Assembly: GCF_901933205.1 (NCBI RefSeq)
Contig: NW_022148248.1
Location: forward strand, 1-64,000
DNA: 64,000 nucleotides
Origin: Camarhynchus parvulus
Lineage: Eukaryota > Chordata > Aves > Passeriformes > Thraupidae
Direction: 5' to 3'
Within the stretch, counting starts at the first letter, position 1, and each line of letters opens with the position of its first letter. Made by a program: the position numbers and the translations under genes. The notes beneath the pieces are model-generated. The model saw only the letters and a program-made list of their open reading frames with translations. It ran no database searches and was not told the origin of the DNA. Shown piece by piece: positions 12,801 to 19,635 of this stretch.

Positions 12801-13155
12801 GGAGAAATGAGCGGGGAAACGGGGAAAATGGGGAGAAACTGAGAAAAACTGGAATAAAAAAATTGAGGAAAATGTGGCTGGAATTATGAAAAAACTGGAT
12901 AAAAAAGAGCTGGGATGGGGGGAAACGTGGCAAAAATGGGCCAGAAATGAAGAAATGTCGGGAAAACTGGGATAAAGTAGCGAGGAAAGGGGAATGAGAG
13001 GGTTTTTGGGACATTGCCAAGAAACTCACGGGCTGCGGGGGGAGCCGGGGGAGCCGCTGACCCGCGGGGCCGATCCCGGAGCGCGGCCGGACGAGGAGCC
13101 TGAGGAGGAGCCCGAGGCACGGAGCCGGGGGGAGCGGCGGGGAGCCATGGCCGAG
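835..13155 (-). CDS. STAG3: STAG3, meiotic cohesin subunit SA-3 (5' part, 12 exons)
   Basis: Exons, in transcript order: 13155-13030 (ATG at 13148-13146), 12545-12449, 12344-12234, 11530-11434, 10922-10846, 8175-7971, 7438-7287, 6169-6096, 5097-4974, 3178-3075, 1446-1367, 942-835; all have AG/GT borders and, apart from 3178-3075, compatible phases. The encoded protein follows the STAG family: a Ser/Arg-rich tail, then [53 protein letters not shown], the stromalin conservative domain ([33 protein letters not shown]) and [29 protein letters not shown] and SPEMF resemble STAG3 more than STAG1/2. The product would bind the kleisin REC8/RAD21L in meiotic cohesin. The 3' exons lie left of the window. 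The acceptor of exon 6169-6096 has a weak pyrimidine tract. Gene identity is by family recall, not by search. Confidence 0.93.
1500..3060. repeat. Pyrimidine-rich intronic arrays of STAG3
   Basis: Successive short-period arrays: CCCAAAATTCCC (about 1460-1680), an 11-bp ATTTTTATCCC unit (about 1840-2060, some 20 copies) and CCCCATTTATTTCCCCATAA (about 2600-3050). The sense RNA would be purine-rich. No coding exon between 1446 and 3075. Confidence 0.8.
3075..3178 (-). CDS. STAG3: STAG3 exon 10 with an apparent frameshift in a G run
   Basis: The exon reads QGEVRLRCV in the frame set by the upstream exon and then switches to [18 protein letters not shown], which continues in frame to the donor. 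The switch falls at a six-G run after GTCAGC. Compared with the family pattern (RCV-x-AL), about five bases look extra, giving 104 bp where a multiple of three is needed. Either an assembly or sequencing indel or a real frame-disrupting change; the flanking exons are clean. Confidence 0.75.
3235..3745. repeat. Minisatellite CTCCCCAATCCTCCCCAGCTG type
   Basis: Interlaced 15- and 18-bp units of CTCCCCA(A/G)TC and CAGCTGCTCC / CATTTGCTCC, roughly 30 copies, immediately 5' (sense) of STAG3 exon 10. Open frames on both strands here are a by-product of the repeat. Confidence 0.9.
3885..4430. repeat. 20-bp minisatellite, TTTTTCCCATTTTCCCTCCA
   Basis: About 27 near-identical 20-bp units. The period is not a multiple of three, so long open frames across it come from absence of stops, not coding. 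Lies in a STAG3 intron. Confidence 0.95.
4791..4862 (-). pseudogene. Partial copy of STAG3 exon 9 (3' edge)
   Basis: Reads [13 protein letters not shown] followed by GTGGGCACGG, repeating the end and donor of the real exon 5097-4974. Only about 110 bp of (T/C)-rich spacer separates the two. Confidence 0.85.
5110..5720. repeat. AAATCCACCCAA intronic array
   Basis: Short-period CCAAAATCCACCCAAAATCC repeats directly upstream (sense) of STAG3 exon 9. The sense strand is a (T/G)-rich TTTTGGGTGGA array. Confidence 0.85.
6284..6330 (-). pseudogene. Partial copy of STAG3 exon 8 (5' edge)
   Basis: Reads [14 protein letters not shown] and then runs into intron repeat. It copies the start of the real exon at 6169-6096 and lies just upstream of it in the sense direction. 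Confidence 0.75.
6968..7033 (-). pseudogene. Partial copy of STAG3 exon 7 (3' edge)
   Basis: Reads [20 protein letters not shown] followed by GTGGGCAATG, matching the last 20 codons and donor of the real exon 7438-7287. It lies in the following intron, about 255 bp downstream. Its donor looks functional but there is no acceptor-side half. Confidence 0.85.
8231..8500 (-). pseudogene. Two further partial copies of STAG3 exon 6
   Basis: Copy 8231-8349 reads [18 protein letters not shown] and continues through FCELLAVL to FLMD with a deletion; copy 8419-8500 reads [18 protein letters not shown] then FCELLPVPV. Both keep a TTTCAG|GAC acceptor, and both are followed by AT-rich ATATAAATGTAAATG intron sequence like that beside the real exon. 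With 9071-9132 and the real exon this makes four acceptor-bearing copies in about 1.2 kb. Confidence 0.85.
8590..8935. repeat. ~32-bp minisatellite in STAG3 intron
   Basis: About ten units combining AAAATCCACCAAAAATCC and AATAAAAATGCACTG. It starts about 90 bp after the last exon 6 copy. Confidence 0.9.
9071..9132 (-). pseudogene. Degenerate copy of STAG3 exon 6 start
   Basis: Minus-strand reading [16 protein letters not shown] parallels [16 protein letters not shown] at the start of the real exon (8175-7971). It is the most diverged of three copies lying 5' of the real exon, and its acceptor is weakened. Confidence 0.7.
9470..10840. repeat. 20-21-bp minisatellite, G-rich on the STAG3 sense strand
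   Basis: Roughly 65 units of GCCCCAAAACCCCCAGGAAA. On the transcribed (minus-sense) strand each unit carries GGGGG and GGGG separated by TTTT, so G-quadruplex formation is plausible. Occasional CCCGTGAAAG and CCGCGGAAG variants. The end of the array abuts the donor of STAG3 exon 5 (10846), and the variant units resemble no exon. Confidence 0.95.
11266..11320 (-). pseudogene. Partial copy of STAG3 exon 4 (3' edge)
   Basis: On the minus strand this reads [17 protein letters not shown], nearly identical to the end of the real exon at 11530-11434, followed by GGTGGG like a degenerate donor. There is no counterpart of the first half of the exon and no acceptor. It sits about 115 bp downstream of the real exon inside the next intron. 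Confidence 0.8.
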
Positions 13156-13259
13156 CTGGGAGAAATGGGAAAACGGGGCAAAAACCAGGAAAAACAGGGT
13201 AAAAACTGGGGGGAAAGGGATTATATGGGGGTCTCTAAAGGCTGGGACCCTCCCAGAGG

Positions 13260-14140
13260 AGAAAATGGGGGGTGCGAGCACCAAAGTTCCCTCAGGGGAA
13301 AGCGGAGCCCAGAATTCCCTCAGAAGGGAAAGGTGAGGGGTGGAAGGCTCAAAATTCCCTCAAAAGATAAAAATGACGGATGGAAACCTCAAAATTACCT
13401 CAGGAGAAAAGGCAGGAACCCAAAATTCCATCAAAAGGGAAAACTGAGGGGTGGAAACCTCAAAATTAACTCAGGGAAAAGTGAGGGAGCCCAAAATTCA
13501 CTCGGAAGGGAAAAATGAGGGATGGAAGGCTCAAAATTCCCTCAAAACAGAAAAATGAGCCATGGAAACGTCAAAATTACCTCAGGGAAAGAGAGAGGGA
13601 GACCAAAATTCCCTCAAAAGGTAAAAAATGAGGGGAGGGATCCTCAAAATTCCCTCCAAAGGGAAAAATGAGGGATGGGAGCATCAAAATCCCCCCAGGT
13701 CACAATTTCAGGGGTGAATGAAGCCTTTCCCTCACATTTGTGGGGTCAAAAACCCAAAACCCCTGAAAAATCCCCTCAAAAAATCCCCAAGCCCCCCTGG
13801 ATCACATCAAGGGGTCTCTCAGACCCCCCCAGACCCCAATTTGAGGGGTGGGGGTGAAGCCCCCCCTCAGAAAACCCCTCTGGAGCGAGGAGACTAAAGC
13901 TCCCCCTCACAAATCCCTCAAAGAGAGGAGGTCAGGACCTTTCCGAGCCTCTCAGACTCCCCCAAACCCCATTCTAAGGGGTAGGGATGAAGTACCCCCC
14001 TCACAAAACCCCCCTGGAATGAGGTGAATGAAGCCCCCCCTCACAAAAACCTCTCGGCTCCCACTGAGGGGCGGAGTCGGAACCTCTCAGCTCCCTAAAA
14101 CCCCTCCTCAAAGAACCTGCGAACCCCTCGTGCCCCTCCC
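13260..14140. repeat. Degenerate repeats between STAG3 exon 1 and its promoter
   Basis: Loose 45-60 bp units of CTCAAAATTCCCTCAAAAGG with AAAAATGAGGG, then CCCTCACAAAACCCC. Probably the first STAG3 intron. No coding content recognised. Confidence 0.6.
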
Positions 14141-14144
14141 TCAC

Positions 14145-14240
14145 CTTTACGGGGCTGAAAGTCCCGAAAAAACTCAAAAACTCCCTCAAAAAAAACCGCG
14201 CCGAACCCCGCCCACCTCACGCCTGCCTCGCTTCGCGCCA
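14145..14240 (-). other. Candidate STAG3 5' untranslated exon
   Basis: A minus-strand AAAG|GTGAGG donor at 14145/14144 is paired with a TTTCTCCCAG|CTCGGCC acceptor at 13156/13155 just before the STAG3 ATG. The start of the exon is not determined; the CpG-rich promoter lies directly upstream. Confidence 0.45.
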
Positions 14241-14400
14241 AAACAAAATGGCGCCCGGCACGCGCCCCAGCCTCGGCGGGCGTGGCTACGCGCGGTCACG
14301 TGGCCGAAAGGGGCGGTGCGGCGTGTGTGAGTGGGCGTGGCTTCATTGGTCACGTGGCTCGTGGCGCCAAAACCGCAGCGGGGCCGCTCCGTGAGGGGGG
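14200..14400 (-). promoter_or_regulatory. STAG3 CpG-rich promoter with E-box and E2F-like sites
   Basis: Contains CACGTG at 14297-14302 and 14351-14356, an inverted CCAAT box (ATTGG) at 14345-14349, and two TTTTGGCGC-like E2F sites on the minus strand (14234-14243 and 14363-14373). It is a likely core promoter for STAG3 and could act in both directions toward GAL3ST4. Confidence 0.6.
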
Positions 14401-14939
14401 ATTCCCCAAAACCCCAAAATTCGGGAATTCTGTGGGGAATTTGGGGTTTGGGGGGGATGGGGGGCTGGAGGGGCTTGGGGGATGGGGTTCTACTGTAGTT
14501 TTGGGGTCCCATTTAGAGTGAGGACCTTAAAACCCCCAACATTTGGGAATTCTGTGGGGAATTTGGGGTCTGGAGGGGGCTGGGTCCCATTCCCGATCCC
14601 ATTCCTGGCCGCAAATCCCATTCCCGCCCCATTCCCAGCCTGATCCCATTCCCGTTCCTATTCCCGACCCCATTTCCCTTCCACTCCCCACCCCAAATCC
14701 CATTCCCAGCCCTGATCCCAAATCCCGATCCCAAATCCCAAACCCCGCCCCGCTCCCCTCCCCGATCCCGGCCCCGATCCCAAATCCCAAACCCCCGCTC
14801 CCCCAATCCCCGCTCCCCGCCCCGATCCCCAATCCCAAACCCCGCCCCTGTCCCGCTCCGCCCGCCGGGGCCGTCCCGGGGCGGGCCCGGAGACAAAAGG
14901 GGAAAAGTTGGCGGGGCAGGGAAGAGAAGGATCGGGAAG

Positions 14940-15530
14940 TTCGGGCTTTGGGATCGCTGAGGGGGTTTGGGATCGCTGAGGGGCTTTGGGATCGCCTGGG
15001 AGGAGGGAGATCGCTGAGGGGATTTGGGATCGCCCGGGGGATTTGGGATCGCCCAGGGGATTTGGGATCGCTGAGGGGATTTGGGATCGCTGAGGGGCTT
15101 TGGGATCGCTGAGGGGCTTTGGGATCGCTGAGGGGATTTGGGATCGCTGAGGGGCTTTGGGATCGCCCGGGGGCTTTGGGATCGCTGGGGGTTTGGGATC
15201 GCTGAGGGGCTTTGGGATCGCTGAGGGGGTTTGGGATCGCTGAGGGGCTTTGGGATCGCTGCGGGGGATTTGGGATCGCTGAGGGGATTTGGGATCGCTG
15301 AGGGGCTTTGGGATCGCTGAGGGGATTTGGGATCGCCCGGGGGCTTTGGGATCGCTGAGGGGGTTTGGGATCGCTGAGGGGGTTTGGGATCGCTGAGGGG
15401 ATTTGGGATCGCTGAGGGATTTGGGATCGCTGAGGGGATTTGGGATCGCTGAGGGGTTTGGGATCGCTGAGGGGATTTGGGATCGCCCGGGGGATTTGGG
15501 ATCGCTGAGGGGATTTGGGATCGCCGGGAG
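14940..15530. repeat. 19-20-bp minisatellite GATCGCTGAGGGGATTTGG
   Basis: About 28 units with GATCGCCCGGGGG variants, ending directly at the presumed 5' exon of GAL3ST4. It sits in the intergenic space between two divergently transcribed genes. The preceding 14580-14880 is a CCCATTCCCGATCCC array. Confidence 0.95.
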
Positions 15531-15567
15531 CCGATCCCGGGATGTGGCGGAGCTGAGCGAGGCCGCG
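15531..15567 (+). other. Candidate GAL3ST4 5' untranslated exon end
   Basis: Repeat-free GC-rich stretch ending in a CCGCG|GTGAGA donor at 15567/15568. It would splice to the strong acceptor (CTGTCCGTCCCAG) at 15993. The 15570-15960 interval is a GGGATTTGGGATCGGGGAAA array with nothing recognisable. Confidence 0.45.
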
Positions 15568-15993
15568 GTGAGAGAGAAGTGGGGGAAAAGGGTTTGGGGT
15601 CGGGGAAAAAAGGGGTTTGGAGTCGGAAAAGGGATTTGGGGTCGGGGAAAGGGATTTGGGATGGGGGGAAACTGGAAGGGGGGGAAAGAGATTTGGGATC
15701 ATGGGGAAAGGGATTTGGGATCGGGGAAAAGGGATTTGGGATGGGGGAAAGGGGGAAAGATGGATTTGGGATGGAGGGGAAAGGGGTTTGGGATCGGGCA
15801 AAAAAAGGGATTTGGGGTTGGGGGGAATTGGGAATGGGGGAAAGATGGATTTGGGATCGGGGAGGAAGGGATTTGGGGACAGGGATTGGGATTTGGGGAC
15901 GGACACTCGTGGGACGTGTGGGATGCTGTGCCCGGTTTTGGGGTGACCCCTGTGTGACCCCTGTCCGTCTGTCTGTCTGTCTGTCCGTCCCAG

Positions 15994-18418
15994 CCCCCCA
16001 GGATGAAGCCCCCCGGCCGCCTGCCTGCTCTCCCCTCAGCCCGGGGCCCCAGCCGCCCACCGCCCTCAGCTTCACCCTGGGGCTGCTGGGGGGGCCCTTC
16101 CTGCGCAGGTGAGACCCCAAATCCCACAGAGAGACCCCAAAAACCCCAAATCCCACAGGTGAGACCCCAAAAACCCCAAAACCCACAGGTGAGACCCCAA
16201 AACCCACAGAGAGACCCCAAAAACCCCAAATCCCACAGGTGAGACCCCAAAAACCCCAAAACCCACAGGTGAGACCCCAAATCCCACAGAGAGACCCCAA
16301 AAACCCCAAAACCCACAGGTGAGACCCCAAATCCCACAGGAGAGACCCCCAAAACCCACAGAGAGACCCCAAAAACCCCAAATCCCACAGAGAGACCCCA
16401 AAAACCCCAAATCCCACAGAGACCCCCAAAACCCACAGAGATGGTATCCCAACACCCCAAAACCACGGGGAGACCCAAACCCACAGATTGAGCTGTAAAC
16501 CCCCAAACTCACAGAGAGACCCCAAAAACCCCAAATCCGATCAGGTGAGACCCCAAAAACCCCAAATCCCACAGAGAGACCCCAAATCCCACAGAGAGAC
16601 CCCAAAAACCCCAAATCCCACAGAGAGACCCCAAAACCCACAGAGAGTGGTGTTCCTGCACACCAAAGCCTGGGGGAAAACACCGGGATTTTGGGGTGTA
16701 AACACCCGGGATTTCGGGGTGTGAGGATTCCTGGGATTTTGGGGTGTGACACCCGGGGATTGGGGGGCCGCCCCGGGATTGGGGTCGTGCACCCCAAAGA
16801 CCGGGTGTAAACACGGGGATTTGGGGCGTAAACCCGGGATTTGGGGTGTGAACCCGGGATTTTGGGGTGTAAACCCTGGGATTTGGGGCGTGAACCCCGG
16901 GATTTGGGGTGTAAACCCCGGGATTTGGGGCGTGAACCCCGGGATTTGGGGCGTCAAACCCCGGGATTTGGGGTGCAACCATCGCGATCCCAACGGGATT
17001 CGCGGCGCGACTGTCGCGACACGGCCGCTGTGCCGCCCCCCCAGGGCCCCGCCCGGCGCCGTGCCGGCCCCGCTACGCACGTGGTGTTCCTGAAGACGCA
17101 CAAGACGGGCGGCAGCAGCGTGCTGAACCTGCTGTCGCGATACGGCGAGTCGCGACGGCTGCGCTTCGCCCTCCCGCGCCGCTACCAGTTCGGCTACCCC
17201 GCGCCGTTCCGCGCCGAGCGCGTGCGCGGCTTCAGCGCCGGGGGGCGCAAGTTCGACATCATCTGCCACCACATGCGCTTCAACCTCAGCGAGGTCCGTT
17301 TGGGGGCAAAACAAGGGATTTGGGGCAAAAATGGGGGTTTGGGGGATTTTTGGGGGTTTTTTTTTGGGGATTTTTGGGGTCGGTGGGTTCAGCCCCAGGG
17401 GGCGCAAGTTCGACATCATCTGCCACCACATCACCAAAAAAATCAGGAAAAAATCCCCAAAAAATCAGGAAAAAAATCCCCAAAAAATCAGGATAAAAAT
17501 CCCCCCAAAAATCAGAAAAAAATCCCCAAAAAATCAGGAAAAAATCCCCAAAAATCAGAAAAAAAATCCCCAAAAAATTCCCAAAAAATCAGAAAAAAAC
17601 CCCCCAGAAATTCCCCAAATGCCCAATTCCCCGCAGGTGCAGCGGGTGATGCCCAACGACTCGTTCTACTTCTCCATCGTGCGCGACCCGGGCGCCGTGG
17701 CCGAGTCGGCCTTCTCGTATTTCCGCGCGGCCGCCCCGGCCTTCCGGAACTCTCCGTCGCTCGCCGCCTTCCTGGCGGCGCCGTCGCGGTTTTTCCGCGC
17801 AGGGCAGCGCGGCAACCACTACGCGCGCAACCTGCAGTGGTTCGAACCGGCCTGCCCGGAGGCGCGGAGCCGGGCGCGCGTCCCGGCGCTGCTGGGCGAG
17901 CTGGAGCGCGTCTTCCGCTGGTGCTGCTGGCCGAGCGCCCGACGAAGTCGCTGGTGCTGCTGCGGCACCGCCTGTGCTGGCCGCGGCGACGCCGTCGACC
18001 TGTTCCCGCAACGCAGCGGCGCGCGCCCCGGCTGTCCGCGGAGCAGCTGCGGCGCCTGCGCGCGCCTGGAACTCGCTGGACTGGGCGCTCTACTCGCATT
18101 TCAATCGCAGCTTTTGGCGCGAGGCCGAGCGCCGGGCTGGCTGGCGCTGCGGCGCGAGCGGCGAGCTGCGGCGGCGCCGCCCAGCGCCCTGGCGCGCTGT
18201 GCCTGCAGGGCGGGGGCCCCGTGCCCCGGGCGCCATCGCCAGCGAAGCGCTGCGCCCGTTCCAGCCGCCCGGCGCCGCCCGCCATCCTGGGCTGCCGCGC
18301 TGCGCCCGGGGCGCTCGCGCCAGCGCGGCGCTGCCGGCGCCTGGCGCTGCCCGAGCTGCCCTACAAGGACCTGCTCGAGCAGATCCAGTTCGGCGCCGCC
18401 AACGGCACCGCTGCGTGA
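15994..18418 (+). CDS. GAL3ST4: GAL3ST4, galactose-3-O-sulfotransferase 4 (frame-broken)
   Basis: A Golgi type II enzyme that transfers sulfate from PAPS to galactose C3 of O-glycans. Exon 1, 15994-16108: ATG at 16003 in AGGATGAAG; the membrane-anchor end TLGLLGGPFLRR is in a different frame from the ATG. Exon 2, 17045-17293: VVFLKTHKTGGSSVLNLL (5'-PSB, PAPS phosphosulfate binding) and DIICHHMRFNLSE. Exon 3, 17637-18418: MPNDSFYFSIVRDPGAVAESA (3'-PB), then SPSLAAFL, HYARNLQWF, AERPTKSLVLLRHRLCW, WNSLDWALYSHFNRSFW and LALPELPYKDLLEQIQF before TGA at 18416-18418. The exon 3 blocks are in family order but hop frames 0-2-1-2-1-2 between about 17920 and 18330, and exon 1 does not join exon 2 in frame. 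It is either assembly indels in ~80% GC sequence or a decayed gene. Confidence 0.85.
16106..16560 (+). repeat. ~30-bp minisatellite carrying repeated splice donors
   Basis: The exon 1 donor CGCAG|GTGAGACCCC is followed by about 16 units built on GAGACCCCAAAAACCCCAAA and TCCCACAG. About six more units keep an intact CACAG|GTGAGACC. The rest carry CACAGAGAGACC, one base change from a donor. Confidence 0.9.
16660..16985. repeat. ~26-bp minisatellite GGGATTTGGGGYGTRAACCC
   Basis: About 12 units in GAL3ST4 intron 1, ending 60 bp before exon 2. Confidence 0.9.
17385..17435 (+). pseudogene. Partial copy of GAL3ST4 exon 2
   Basis: Reads FSPRGRKFDIICHHIT, repeating FSAGGRKFDIICHHMR of the real exon 150 bp upstream. 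It runs into an AAAAATCCCCAAAAAATCAG array, and the donor edge is lost. Confidence 0.85.
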
Positions 18419-18539
18419 AAATCCTGGCTTTTCTGGAATTTTCCCTTAAAAATCCCCGCGAAATTCCCTTCGAAATCGGCCGCTTTGGGGCTGGAACCAC
18501 CCCCGGGCCTCGGTTTCCCATTGGCTAAAAGCCCCAAAT

Positions 18540-19290
18540 TTGGGGAATTTTCTTGTGCATTTGTTCCTTTTTTCCCCAAAAATTTCAGATAAGAGGTCTG
18601 AAATTTGGGATTTGAGCCCCAAAATCCCAGGAATTTGGGGATTTTCCTGTGGAATAATTTCCCAAAAAAACTTGGAATGCGATTCTCAAAAATCCCAAAA
18701 GTTTCACCCAAAATCTCGGGAATTTCCCCCAAAACCACCAGGAATTTGGGGAATTTTCCTCCCCAAAAAATTTGGGATTGGAGCCCCAAAATTTCCAGTT
18801 CCTTGAGGAATTTTCCTGTGGATTTGTTCCTTTCCCCCGAATTTGGGATGAGAGCCCCAAAATTCCAAGAATTTTGGGAATTTTCCTGTGGAACCGCTCC
18901 GTGCCTCAGTTTACCTCTGAAAGGTACAAACCCCCCGCAAATCCCGGGAATTTGGGAATTTTGTCATCGGGAATCATCCCGTGCCTCAGTTTCCCCCCTC
19001 CCAGATCATGGTACGAGCCCCAGAATTCCAGGAATTTTTGGAATTTGGGGAATTTTTTAATGCAACCGCTGCGTGCCTCAGTTTCCCCAGGGAAGGTACA
19101 AAAATCCCGGCGGGAATTTTGGGGAATTTGAGGAATTTTCTCCCTCTGGAACCACTCCGTGCCTCAGTTTCCCCTCCCCCGGGACAGGTACGACCCCTTC
19201 CCCCAATTTTTTTTCCTTAAATCCCGGCGGGAATTTCCCAATTTTTGAGGAATTTTTGGAATTCTCGCTGTGGAATCGGCGCGTGCTTCG
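18540..19290 (+). repeat. 3' UTR repeat with GTGCCTCAGTTTCCCC cores
   Basis: Irregular 70-100 bp units of GGAATTTTCCTGTGGA and GAGCCCCAAAATTCC. At least four carry CCGTGCCTCAGTTTCC or a close variant. The core resembles the CTCAGTTTCC segment of MIR/CORE-SINE elements; common origin is uncertain. Lies between the GAL3ST4 stop and its poly(A) signal. Confidence 0.65.
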
Positions 19291-19317
19291 CTTTACCCTG
19301 TATATACGTATAAATAT

Positions 19318-19323
19318 AATAAA
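19318..19323 (+). terminator. GAL3ST4 poly(A) signal AATAAA
   Basis: AATAAA about 900 bp after the stop, followed by GTGCTCTGATTGG. It is the first canonical signal downstream of the gene on this strand. Confidence 0.7.
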
Positions 19324-19327
19324 CGTG

Positions 19328-19515
19328 CTCTGATTGGCTGCGCGGGGTGTCAGTCATTTGATTAAAGCATTCAACTGGTTCGTTTTGCTGTCAATCAAGG
19401 GCGGGTTTAGCAGGGCAAGGAATTTGATTGGGCGAGGAGCGTAGAGGAGCGGGGTGTGCTGGCGTTGGTGCGCATGCACAGGTCGGGATCACACCTCCGC
19501 GCATGCGCACTCAGC
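19328..19515 (+). promoter_or_regulatory. Promoter of the transposase-derived gene
   Basis: Two inverted CCAAT boxes (GATTGGCTG near 19331 and GATTGGGCG near 19428) and a CGCATGCGCA NRF1-like site near 19500 precede the start codon in a CpG-rich stretch. It directly abuts the GAL3ST4 poly(A) site. Confidence 0.55.
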
Positions 19516-19544
19516 TCTTCTTCTTCCCCTCACAGCCGCCCAAG

Positions 19545-19603
19545 ATGGCGCCGCCCATGGCGGCCGCCGCCGCTTCCCTCTCCCTCCTCTTCCTCCTCCT
19601 CCT

Positions 19604-19635
<32 letters not shown>

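Noticed and set aside
13160..15540. GPC2 expected between STAG3 and GAL3ST4
   Set aside because: No glypican-like exon in any frame; only repeats and the promoter.
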